Below, piece by piece: positions 36,446 to 50,000 of a stretch of 64,000 bases of DNA (position 1 is its first letter; each line of letters starts with the position of its first letter). The stretch lies in NCBI RefSeq assembly GCF_014839805.1, contig NC_051134.1, positions 5,053,170 to 5,117,169 on the forward strand. The letters are read 5' to 3'. Position numbers and translations under genes: made by a program. Source of the DNA: Manduca sexta (taxonomy: Eukaryota; Arthropoda; Insecta; Lepidoptera; Sphingidae). The notes beneath the pieces are model-generated. The model searched no databases, was not told where the DNA came from, and saw nothing but the letters and a program-made list of their open reading frames with translations.

Positions 36446-38019
36446 ACTATAACAAACATGTGACCAGCCGTGTGCTTAATATAATTAAATTCATACGAGT
36501 GGAATATTATCTGTTCCTTAATACTCCGTAACGTTTATTCTAACCTCGTGTGGAAAACTATGCTTGTAGAGTTAAAAAATATGAGCCTTCAAGGGACGCC
36601 TGGCAAATTTAAAACATCATGTTCGTACAAGTTATATACATAAAAGACAAGATTACAACAGGAACTAAATAGGGTTACTGGGGTTCTAATCATAGATTTC
36701 TTAGAAATATATTCATTTCGGGACACATCAACCGATAAATAAATCAGTTATTAGATTATACGTCACTGCTGCGGATATGGAATGCGGAGTCGTCATTCTG
36801 TCCATAAATACGATATAATTAGGAATCAGAGCGGACTCAATTTTACAATATAGTACAGATATTTAAATTAAATATCGCAACTAACCTAAATCTTGAAAAC
36901 CTTGCACATCCTCCAAACACATGACACAAAATTGCAGCAACTTATTGCATTAGTTTGGTTGAAGCAGTTGTCATTTCATAATTGTTTGAAAATGTTGACA
37001 GTCCGTTGCAGGAAATTTGTGTCATGTGTCTGGTCCAACTTGTCAGTCGCACGTCTGCGCAGTATACTATATGCTATGATCATGATTTAGACATAATATT
37101 CAGAACCATTACAAATTTGTGCATGACTTAATTCTGATGTTCCAAATTTGATGCACTAGAATATTCGTTCGAATTTATTCACAAAATACACATCATATGT
37201 TGAAACAAGACCAGGAACTAAATTATATATAAAGATCTTTTATTCGATAAAATATTCTAATAAAGCAATAGTACAAAAATACTGACATTTCAATTAAGCA
37301 GGTAAAAGACATTCCTATACATATCAATGAAGATCCACGTCAATCCTTTGATGCGAAGCGGCCAACACACATTAAGGTGGACCAAGAAGGTTTTTGTTTG
37401 TAATAATTATTAACTATCCAAGAGTCACATAATCTTGGAGCTGTTGTCATTAACTTAAACCTAACGGTATGCAGAAATTAAGCAGCAATTTAGACAGAGG
37501 CCACAGCAAATTTGATAATAATATGCTGAGATTGCAGCCTCTGATATAGTAAAATATAAGTTTGTTATCGACTTTGATGTAGATGGAGTGAATGAAACAA
37601 TGTATGATGATGAAATGAATGAAGCACAAACAAATATCTGCAGTACAAATACTTATCTGAAAGCCAAAATCAAAAAAAACGATTTTACAACAGACTAATT
37701 ACCTTGCACCACGGCTTATTAACTTTAATATCTTGTTATTTTGATATTGAGCAGACAAACATTCATGATAATCAATCCGCCAACATCTGGGCATTAATTA
37801 TATTACATTTGCTTAAAATTGTGCAACATTAACATGAAAATTATAACTTCCATGAGTTGGTACTTGGGTAATTAATAACGTTTATTCAATATACATGCTC
37901 CCTTTATTTTAAAGGATCGAAACAACTCCACCATAACTTATATAGCCCGCTTGCATCTGCCTGTCTTCAAAGCCTACATTGGACATTACTAATTTATACA
38001 AAACCTTAACTAAATATGC

Positions 38020-41000
38020 TTAGCTGGCCTCAGCGATTTTCTCGGCCGTTAATAGCCAGTCGACAATAGTTTGGTAGTTTCTCTCCCGCCACTGAACATT
38101 GGCTGATATTGACTCCAGTACCTGCTGAACTGGACGCCCAAGGTCACTGCAGGACTCTGTCACGAACCTTTTTAGCTGTAATTTAAATATACGTCAAACC
38201 AAATCTTAATTTTTGGAGAATCGAGGTAGAATTTAAGGGCCATATCTCACATGTAGCACAAGATTTTTTTCACAAAGGGGGTAACCAGTAAAGTCCAAAC
38301 TAATATCATAAGTTTCTCAATTTTTCTTAATTAGATAATTCTGGGTAGATGCCTTTTGGCCACATAAAAAATAGTACTTCAAATGAACAAAAGGAACATA
38401 GGTTGTCGGGACAACTTACTTCTTCATACTCATGCCGCTGGTTCAATCTCCTCGTGACAACCTTGACGATCAGGTTAAGAGTTGATATGGAGCCGACACT
38501 GAAAAAAAAAATATCGATAATGCCGAGAGATTATAAGGAGTATTGCATATGGACTGAAAAAGACTACATGACGAACAATGACCACTCTCAAGAATATAGC
38601 TACCAAGAATAATAATTATTGAAAAAAGGCTAAGGCTTGTAACGCCTGAAGGTGGAAACAAGCAAATATTCATTCTGGGACCCATTATTATATTGTTCCC
38701 TGTCAGAAATAATTCCGATGAAAAATTAATGGCATTTTATCATTATGAGAAAATAGCGTATACACATAGTGAATAAATACATAGACTTGAAAATCATTTA
38801 TAACATGCTTACGTTCTCGCAAGGAATAAGCTAATGAACTTTTCTCACTTTTATTTCATAAAGTGTAAAATCTATTATTAATTATAATGGCCATCATAGA
38901 AATCTAATTTATCACAAATAAAAAAAAATCTTTATTAATATAATACATTCGATAAACATAATCAAAAATAACCCTGTAATTAAAAAGGATTAATAAGTCT
39001 TAAGTATAGGCCACCAAACCTATCAATCGTTTAAAAAACAATTAACTTATCACCAAAGGGACCGGAGAATTATTTTCTAATCCTAGGATTACAAGAACAA
39101 ACAATATAAAAGTTTAAGGAACATTAAAAAATATAGATAAAAATATATTTTTGCCGGCTTAATATAAGCCCTGTCTTATAATACGCCCTATTCTTCACAA
39201 TTGACATTTTAAACCCATAACGACTTTAAACAATATCGATGGTGCAATTTATTCAAAAATATTGTGATCCTAGAGCTACACATGCTTACTTAAAAGGATT
39301 TATGATTTTATTTTCTCAAATATTATTTAATCAATATTTTTATAATGGAGTCAGTCGATATCAAAATAATTGTGTTAGGGGAATAACCTTTTTTATTGTT
39401 TTTTATTTATTTATTTGGGAAAAAAAACAGAACAAATTATGACTAAAAATAAATGAATGTAAATTAAGCGGCGATAGCCTAGTTGGGTGTGGAACGGACA
39501 GCCAAGACGAATGTCCTCAGGTTCAAATACCAAGGACACACACCTCTGACTTTTCTAAAAAATCATGTGTGTATTCTTTGTGAATTTATCGTTCGCTTTA
39601 ACGGTGAAAGAAAACATCGTGAGGAAACCTGCACATCTGAGAAGTTCTCTATAGGAATTTCGAAGGTGTGCGAAGTCTACCAATCCGCACTAGGCCAGCG
39701 TGGTGGACTAAGGCCTAATCCCTCTCAGTAGTAGAGGAGGCCCGTGCTCAGCAGTGGGCAAGTATATAATACAGGGCTGATATTATTATTATTAGTATTA
39801 TATACGTTCTCGGCTTACTGACCGTACTGCACCTGAGGGCAAGTAGAGTGAGGTCCAATAGAATGTGGACTGACGAGAAGTGATTATCCCTCAGTAGTCA
39901 ACACTATTATGCCGGCCTGTTGGAACCAGATATACACAGGTACACGTCACACTTGGGCCACTGTGGTGGGTTTTAAGACCTTGTGTACGGTGTTCACTAT
40001 CAGGACGGGTATATCTTTTTTATTTTATCAAAAATACTTACAAAGACCTTAGCCTCTGCCAATTTGCTCTGATGAAGTTAAAAGCAATAGGTTGTCCTAT
40101 AGCCGTTCCCGCTACTGCGGAGAACACGCGAACCACATCTTGCTTCCGAATTCCGCTGTCATTGCGAAGCGCTAACTCCAGATATCTGCAAAAAATGTCC
40201 AGGACATTGATACTAAATTGAATATTTTATTTGATATTGGATTCTTTGGGACGTGAGGAAGCGCAAATATCAAAGGATACAATTACTGCTGGTCCACGTT
40301 TATTTCCAGCATAATTTCAACATGAATAGTTAACTAATTTACATTTATTAGTATTAATATTTATATAATAATAATCTTTACAATAACAATTATGATTGTT
40401 TGTGAAAATGTGACGTACTTTGAAAGTAAAAGTACACAGTTACCGCTGAATTGGAAGAAATTTGCACACGGGTTTATCTACCGATAGGATAGGATTGGAA
40501 TATGCCCTAAATGATTATAGGCACCATTTTATGCCGGTAATTTACAGACGAGGGAAATATTTGAATTTTACATCTGTTTTTTGATTTCGGAACTTTTATA
40601 GCGAGAAAGGTCTTTCACGAGGTCAAAGCCGTAACATCTATTAAAGAATCAAGTATTGACCATACCTGTGCAGAAGATGCGGGGCTCTGGTACACCCTAG
40701 TACCGAGAGGAGTCGATGCCGCTCGGCCGGCGCGGCGGCTCGCAGGCGCGACCACGCGAACTGCCACTCGCGAGCGCCGCCCGCGCGCACCCCCACGCAG
40801 TACGCTATGCCTCTCACTTCCACTGGGATCCTGGTACACACGACGCTATTAATACTGAACAATTTATTTCAAAAGTTAAATTATGTATGCCTCTCACTTC
40901 CACTGGGATCCTGGTACACATTACGCTATTAATATTAAAAATCATTCAAAAGTAATATATAAATATACTAGCTTTTGCTCGCGGCTCCGCCCGCGTTATA

Positions 41001-44000
41001 AAGTTTTTCAGGCTAAAGTTTTCCGTTATAAAAATAGTAGTTTCCCGGGAGCCTATATTCTTCCCAGGGCCTCAAACTGTCTCCATACCAAATTTCATCT
41101 TAATACGTTAGGTAGTTTTTGAGTTTAACACGTTAAGGCAGACAGATGCAGCGGGGACTTTGTTATATTATTTAGAACTTTTAAGTGAAACAATCCCGTC
41201 ATACATCATTGTTGCATAACTTTAACCGTTTACGCAGCGCAGGCAACGAAAGCTCTCAAAACTCATAATTTTCCCCGTTTTTGCAACATGTTTCATTACT
41301 GCTCCGCTCCTATTGGTCATAGCATGATGATATATAGCCTATAGCACTCCAGGAACAAAGGGCTATCCAACACAAAAAGATTTTTTCAGTTCAAACCGGT
41401 AGTTCCTGAAATTAGCCATTACTGCTCCGCTCCTATTGGTCATAGCGTGATGATATATAACCTATAGCACTCCAGGAACAAAGGGCTATCCAACACAAAA
41501 ATATTTTTTCAGTTGAAACCGGTAGTTCCTGAGATTAGCCATTACTGCTCCGCTCCTATTGAATATAGCGTGATGATATATAGCCTATAGCTCTCCACGA
41601 ACAAAGGGCTATCCAACGCAAAAAGAATTTTTCAGTTTGGACCGGTAGTTCCTGAGATTAGCCATTACTGCTCCGCTCCTATTGGTCATAGCGTGATGAT
41701 ATATAGCTTATAGCGGTCCACAAATAAAGGGCTATCCAACACAAAGCGAATTTTTCAGTTGAAACCGGTAGTTCCTGAGATTAGCCATTACTGCTCCGCT
41801 CCTATTGGGTATAGCGTGATGATATATAGCCTATAGCACTTCACGAATAAAGGGCTATCCAACGCAAAAAGAATTTTTCAGTTTGGACCGGTAGTTCCTG
41901 AGATTAGCCATTACTGCCCCGCTCCTATTGGGTATAGCGTGATGATATATAGCCTATAGCACTCCACGAACAAAGGGCTATCCAACGCAAAAGAATTTTT
42001 CAGTTTGGACCGGTAGTTCCTGAGATTAGCGCGTTCAAACAAACAAACAAACAAACAAACAAACAAACAAACAAACAAACAAACAAACTCTTCAGCTTTA
42101 TATAATAGTATAGATATAAGGTTAACCGGTGGTTTTTTTTATATATTAATATGCATTGATATTTTTAAGTCATATATAAAAACAAATATAATTCAAAATT
42201 ATATTACTAATAGCTAATTGTGGTATGTGTACAACTGTCTCCTTTTGTTAATGCGCTGCTGAAGTTAAAACCAACTATACGGAATGACGAACCCAGTCAA
42301 TTTTATGTTGCCGAAGAACCCTACACTGTTATGAAACTGATAATTATTTAAATTAGCATCGTCTGCATTACACTTAAGGTCTTTAATGGCACATTCCTTC
42401 TAGGTCTCGTGTTACTGCATATATGATAAGCATAATAACTCTTTTCCGTGCTGTTTTTATCAAGGTTTTGGACAACTCTGTCAACTAAAATCGCCTTCAA
42501 TTAAACAAAAACCTGCACGTTTTGCTATACTCACTCATTATAAGCATCAGGGTTAGGCGCCAGCATCCAGTTAGCGTACATCCTGACCGCGTTCTCCATG
42601 CAGTCAGGGTGCTCGAAGTGGCAGGCAGAGGCGAGGAGGTCCACGCGGTACTGCGCCGTGATGACGCTCTCGTTGGCTGTCACTTCCCATCCTACTTCGT
42701 CTACTGCACCACTGAGCAGCCGGAGGACGTAGCGCTGGTAATAAATAAGTCTAGTCACTAACAATGTTAAGTTGTACTAGTACTAATGAGTAAAACTTTT
42801 AGGATTCTCTACCTAAATATTATGAGATGCTGTTCTACTTAATGCAAATAGCTTGCACGTACATTAAATAAAAAGTTTCTCGGATTAATTAAATACTTAC
42901 ACCATATTCCAAATAATTCGCTCCTTTCGAAAGCATCGTATCAATGTACCCTAAAGCTGATAGTCCAGCCTTCCACGGCACATAGCTTCTCTCGTGCGCC
43001 AGATAACTCGTTACATCTAGAGCGGTCTTGTAGTCCAGCCTGCCAGTCAACGCCAGGTTCATCGCGTCGTCCACCATCTGAGCTCTGTTGATGATGTGAA
43101 TATCCTGGAACCTCTTTGGATCCTTCAGGATCTTTATGAGCAGCTCCCAATTTCGCTGGTCGTAGTTGACTCGGTAAAAACCTGGGGAGAAAGTGGATAA
43201 TTTTTTAGAAGCTGTAGTGTAATATGTAGCTGTAGTGTATTAATATTTCTTTTGAGATCTTGAAGTGACAACAGCTGATGTTTGGGTATAGTATACGTTC
43301 AATTATGAACCCTTACATTTTATAAACAAAGCTGCGTCTAAACTACCCAACGTATTTCGATGAAATGTAGTATGGTGATAGTTTGAAACCCTGAGAACGG
43401 TATAGGCTACTTTTATCCCGGAAAAATATGTGACGGGGTCTTTATCTCAAAAAAACTCTATAACTACACCAAAGCTGTGACTAAAAGCTAGTATAATATA
43501 AACTAATTAGAAAATACATGTAAGATACCAGAAACCATTTAGAACAGCTTAAAATGACACCTTGAAATTAGAGAACGAATTCGGGATTCTAGTATCCAAG
43601 AAGATGTACGCGGCAAATTATAGAAAATTAGGAAGAAGGTAAGAAAACGATATAGAAACAACTAAACACAAATAAAGATATCATTATCAGACATATCTAC
43701 AGACGACAGGAAATTAAAAATATTTTATAAGCTACGTTTATTGCATATACAGGAAAACAAATTATCAATAAACTTAAGCCAGATTATAACCACAAAACGA
43801 TTTCCCTATACTAAACCATAAATTCTCTTATTACTAAGTGTGTGGGTTGAGAAATACTTCAAATTTATGAGGAAAATTTCATTAGTTACAATTAATTTGA
43901 TAACAAGCCTTTGATCAATGCTAACAGAGTTCAAGTGGATGAATCTAAACTACTAACTGAAGGTCTTACAATAAGCACCACTTGAAATATTTTTCATTGT

Positions 44001-47000
44001 TGGCTTCTGTTCATTTATGAAATGACGTCTTATAAGAATAATAATATCAAATAATATCAACCCTTTATTATATACTGTCCCACTGTTGGGCACGGGCCTC
44101 CTCTCTTACTGAGAGGGAATAGACTGTAGTCCACCACGCTGGCCTAGTGCGGATTGGCAGACATCACACACCCTCGAAAATTCCTAATGGAAAAAATTTC
44201 TCAGGTATGCAGGTTTCCTCACGATGTTTTCCTTCACCGTTAAAGCAGGCGATAATTCACAAATAATACACACATATTTTTTTAGAAAAGTCAGACGTGT
44301 TTGCCCTTGGGATTTGAACCTTCGGACATTCGTCTCGGTAGTCCGTTCTACAACCAACTAGGCTATCGCCGCTTTATTCTTTTAATGATAAATCTTTGAA
44401 TACTTTTAAACACCACCACTTACCACTTTGAAAACATTTTCACAGTGATATGGCCCATCAAGTCACACAATTGTTGACAGAATGGTGCCGTAAAAATATT
44501 TTATTTCCCTCTGAATGATGAAGATGCCTTTCCGTATTAACTGGCTTATGATAAGTAAGGGGCCGTTCAAGTACTACATAACGGAATTTTTGGAGATTTT
44601 TGACCCCCCACCCTCCAAGTAACGCGCCGTAACGTATTCCTGCACCCCCCTTCCAAAAGTTATGTAACTCTAAAGTGTTATTTGTTTGTAATATTCACAA
44701 TTATTTTACGCAATATACCGGAAAGTCGCTAAAATACCTTCGTTATTGTTTAAAAAAAACAATGTTACATAACGCCTTGTACGAGACTCCCCTCCCGCCC
44801 CTGTCACGCATCGTAACATTCTAGAAGACCCCCCCCCCCTCATTTTGCGTTAGGTAACACTTGAACGGCGTCTAAGATAGTTTACATTATTCTAGCGACC
44901 TTCGAGGACCAAAACCTTGAACAATGTTACAAACCTGTTTGCTGTATATTGGCTATGAACCAGTCCTCCTTCTTCGCGGTTATATTGCTGACTATCGCCT
45001 TCTCGCCCTTCAGCCAAAGCCGCGGCTGCGTCGAATGGAAGTCCTTCTCCGAAGCCGTAGTGTATGACACCGGTATCCACCACACCGGCGACTTCTGCGT
45101 CGTTTCGTTTATCAGAACGAATCGCTCCTGTGAGAGAAATAAGCAATACTCCAACTTTAATAAGAAAAACCTTTAAGCCGAGGTGTCTTTTTTTGTCAGC
45201 GTGACATAGTACCTTCGTGACATCTGTTGTTGATGATGCATCAGTTAGGGATTCGTCCATTAATCACTCGACTTTATATTTAAAATATTAGTTAGTATTC
45301 GATATGAGATCCAATCTTTTACTATGATTTTGCAGAATATGGCTATGGCGAGATAGAAAACAGATGCTGTAAATACCGAATTGTAAATTTGAGAATCTAT
45401 AGTCGGTGTTACAAGACATGCGTATTTTTTTTTGCGTTTGACCACTATCTTGGCTTATTGTTCTACGTGAATTAAAACAAAGAGCTCTTTTTAGCTTCTG
45501 ATATGGCTCTGAATACCTTTCCTAGATTAATAGAGTCTCAGTGACTCATTCGATCATTCGTGATAGAGAGTCTAGCTGTAAATCGAGAGTAAGGAAGTGC
45601 AATTCCTCCATTGTAACTGTCTAAAATATTTAATAGATTTGAGTGTTGTAGGAACGGACCGCTAGTAATATCTACAATACTTGCAATACAAGTCAATAAC
45701 GTTCTTATTTAAATACTTGAAACATTAAGTAATAATGGCATTGAACTTGAAACATTATCTGATATTACTTGTAGTTAAACAACATTTCTTTTTTTTTATA
45801 AAAAAACCTACATAACATATTTTACAACTTATAATAAACTTAGGACCAGTAAATCAAAATATAACATGGATCTAATCATAAGAAAGTTATTTTATCTATG
45901 CGATTATGGTCGTCAACTCACACTTCTAATATCAAGCAAATAAATATAATCTGATAAATAAAATCCGCTTGAATAACTTATCAAAGATTTATTTCAGTTT
46001 GTGCCTTGTCGCGACATCTATCGGATTGATTTCACAATATTCCAAATGTATTTCTGCTATATACCGCTAGATGGCACTTATAAGTTAACTAGATTCGTTA
46101 ATACCAATACAGTAAAGTGAAATACCAGTGCTATATTGTCAGGGAGCCGGTTTTTTTATAATACTCTCCCAAATAATTAATGGACAATTGTTTGTATCAA
46201 AACGGGCAAAATATTTATTAAATGAATCACAATAAAAAGTTATCGCTAGCATAATAAGTAAACGACCTTTTTGGAACAAGAAGTAAATCAAGTATCAATT
46301 ATATTTAAGTCGACAAAAATAATATATTTCATAGCAAAGATGCTGTTAGCATTTTAAAATCTGTTAAAAAGTGCAATACAGTGACATCTATTAACACGAT
46401 ATAAAACTAAACTGCGCTTTGGTCGATTGTTAGTAGAGGGCGTTTATACATTTGGCCTGACCAGGCGTGCGCGTATAATTATCGATACAAAATATTATAA
46501 TGTTTTTATCTATTCATAACTAAAAACAAAAAAGTATCTAACAGTAAGATAAATTATAAATTACCTGGCTTAGTGATATGCTTCCAGTCTTGTAATCCCT
46601 AGACACTGTGAGGACCGGAAAGCCAGTCTGCAGCGTCCAGGAGTCCATGACCACCGCGACGTCAGCGTCGAAGTCTCCCTTCTTCCTCGCCGCGGTTGTG
46701 AGCGCACTCCAGAGGTCGCGTTGCTCTGCATTGCCATACATCTTCGCATTGAGGTAATCCGTCACTCCGGCGTTGAAAACCTCGTCTGTTAAGATGTGAT
46801 TCAACATCCGAAGCAGAGCAGATCCTGTGGAAAAAACAACATTTTCTTTTTCATTAAATACATACGACGAAATGACCATACTGCACCTGATAATAAGCGG
46901 AGTGAGGTCAAGATAGAATGTCGATTGACAAAAAAAGATTAATCGATGTATCCATCCAATCCATCCACAAGAGCTGTTTGTAAACTTTTAATAAGGGGGG

Positions 47001-50000
47001 CCTATATCGTTTTTTTGCAATTACGGGCGTTCTAATTAAAGGACAGCTTTGATAGTTATGTAGGTAAAAGAGCCAAATAATCCACTATTTACCTATACGA
47101 CTTTCAAAGCTATCCTTTAATTATAACACCCCTAATTGCAAAAAAACGAATGGGCGCTCGTAGACGGAATAAACGCCCTGAATCAAAATATATGTTGCGT
47201 GAAGATTAAAGATACTAGTTATACTTTTAAATACAACTAACATACCTTTCCCATAAGAAATTTTGTCGAAAATAGCATCAGTCTCCTCTGAAGCAGTCAC
47301 GTCAACAGACAGCTGGTGCGAAGAGTTCAGAGCGTCTAACTGGAACACGTTGTGAACTTGGTCCAGAATGCATATTTCTGTTATGTTCCATGATTTCTCC
47401 ACCTATAAAAACATTACGTATTAATTATATATTATTTTATAATGTATCGAAAGTATGTTATTGATCGTTTGTATGAAATTGTGTTTTAATAATTGCTAGA
47501 TAGCATTCATTATAAATAATTTGTAAGTTCGGATTTTTTCCTAAGTTTGTAAGTTTATTTGTAAATATTGCGTAAGTGTGTCGGGGTTCCCGGATTAGCT
47601 TGTGTATATCCAGTTCCAACAGGCCGGCATAATTGTGCCAACTGCCGAGGGCTAATCATTTCTAGTCAGTCTACATTCTATTGGACACCACTCTACTTAC
47701 CATCAGTTGCACTTTCCCGTGCACGTATTTAAAAAATATCAAAGTATAATTTTAAAAAAATACAAAAATCTCACTTACAGCGTCCACAGCAACGTACTCC
47801 ACGTACGTGGCGAAGCCTTCGTTGAGCCACAAGTCCCTCCACCAGGACGGAGTGACCAGGTTCCCGAACCACTGATGCGCGATCTCATGCGCCACCACCG
47901 TCGCCACGTGCACCTTGTCCATCGTAGCCGACACACCGTTCTCATAAAGCATTGCTATTTCTCTGGAAACATTATTGATAAGTTCATCATTTTTCGAACT
48001 TTCCCGCCTCCTTAATCATTTAGCGTATTAAGTTCCTCAATTAAATAAAATAAAATACTTTATTTATCACGCAGGCCAACAAAGTTATGCTGATGATACG
48101 TCAAAACAATTTATAAGAATAATAATTATTATTTCTAAATAACACTTATGATTTCTACGGACATTTTAAATTAGGGATAAAATTCATAAAGAATAAAAGA
48201 ATAAGGTAAAACAAAGTTGCCAACTCGGGTTGGCAGGTAAAGAATAATAAAAGAATAACGCGGCGCGATCCTTACCGGTGAGGATATGAACCCTACCCTA
48301 GCTAACCTACCAGCCTTTCACTACCTACCTAAGTGATGACTACCCGAAGAAGAAATCAAATTAAACTTCCCTTTTTTTATCACAAAAGAAATAAATACAA
48401 AGTAATTTGTTTTTGCCCATGAACCCCTAATAAAAATTCCGATTGCGTTCACCCCAGCTCCAATACGATAACTTAGCCCTTCAAAGATAATGAAAAGTCC
48501 CCTTTGTTCATTCATCAAGTCCTTACATTTATCTTTCTCTTTAAAGATCTTTTCGTTGTCTCGAAGTAATTTTGTTTCCTTCAGGCGATAGAGGAAACTG
48601 CCTAAAATATATTAGAATCTATTTGTCCTCCATTTTATTTAAACGATTCTAACATTCTCTAGATTTTTACTAAATGCTCCTGTTTTTCTTTAAAATAATC
48701 TATCACACAATTAAGCTACGAAAAAATTATAATAATAGAAGTTAAATGTAATTGCTGATCTAAAGCAGACTCTATTATAAATATTATTATTGCTGATATA
48801 AATCAAACTGATTTGTGAAATAAATATTATAATATCAATATTCTCTGATTATTCTCTATAATTATAGAATCTGTGAGAGTCTAAAAATATTATTGAACTA
48901 TTCATAACACCCAGTATCATAAATGAGTCTTACCTAAAAGTCAACAAGCCCCAATTCTCCATAGCTCCATTCTTGAAATCTGGCAACGCTATCATATCAA
49001 TCTTGGGCAATGGGAACTTTATTTTGTAGTAGTCCTCCAGAAACCTCAGTATCTTTGGGCCTATCTCCAAGGCAAAGGCGGCTGATGGCAGAGCCTCTTT
49101 CCGGGCCCATACCGAAAAGTTCCTATCAGTCATGTTCTGGAAGTCCGTTACCGTAAAAGCAACTAAGTACGTTGACATTGGCAGGGATTCGGAGTAGTGG
49201 TCCCAAGTGTAGTTAGGTAAGGTTTTGCTGTAATAAAAAAATGTGAATTATTTAAATGATATAAAACTATTGTTGATATTATGACAGTCAACAAGAAGAT
49301 AAACCAGCTTCTATTAGGAGCGATTTTTTTTAAAGTCTGTATCTGTTTGTAAAGATACCTCATGTGAATTCAGCTAGACTTCGTGAATCTAAGTTCACTT
49401 TCCTTTTGCATTTGCGTACTTTATATTTAGGTAGAATGGAGACCTTGATTTTTACTGAACACAAAAAGCATACCTCTGAATAATCTAGTTCAAATAAAAC
49501 ATATTATTAATTATTCAATTTACTACTAATTCCGAACTAAAGCAGTTAAAACTAATTACGGTCAAAATTAAATAATATAAAATCTTTAGTACTCACTGCG
49601 GCTCTTTGCGAATTATGTCCATATTGGAGAGTGACGTCATATTGGATGGTCGTGCTATGCTGATGGTGAAGCGAGCCTTGAGGGCGGGTTCGTCCCAGCA
49701 CGGGAACGCTCGGCGGGCGTCCATCGCCTGGAATTGAGTTACTGCGATCCATCTGGAATCATGATATGAGGAAACTCGATCTTAGGTTATACTGCATTAG
49801 AATCAAAACTGAACGAGTAAGTATGTATTCGATACTTAGGTCAAAAGATTTGTGATTAGTGTCAGATATTCGACGTACAACAAAGCAGTAACTTGTACAA
49901 TGGAATACTAAAAAAAAAATCATATGCCATCAAAATATTTAAGTTTATTTTTTGTGAAATAATTAATTTTACAAATGAGACCTTTCATTACTGTGACTCC

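Larger units (their letters stand above)
26613..38019. other. Intergenic region between APN-B promoter and APN-C 3' end
   Basis: About 11.4 kb with no convincing host gene on either strand. It holds RTE, LINE, SINE, TIR-element and Helitron-like fragments, a (TG)n tract, and a 129-bp tandem repeat, each listed separately. On the minus strand AATAAA signals at 37908-37903 and 37886-37881 probably end the APN-C transcript. Confidence 0.6.

Noticed and set aside
36893..37090. Plus-strand frame of 65 codons in the intergenic region
   Set aside because: No recognisable domain, splice context or conservation within the window; length expected by chance.
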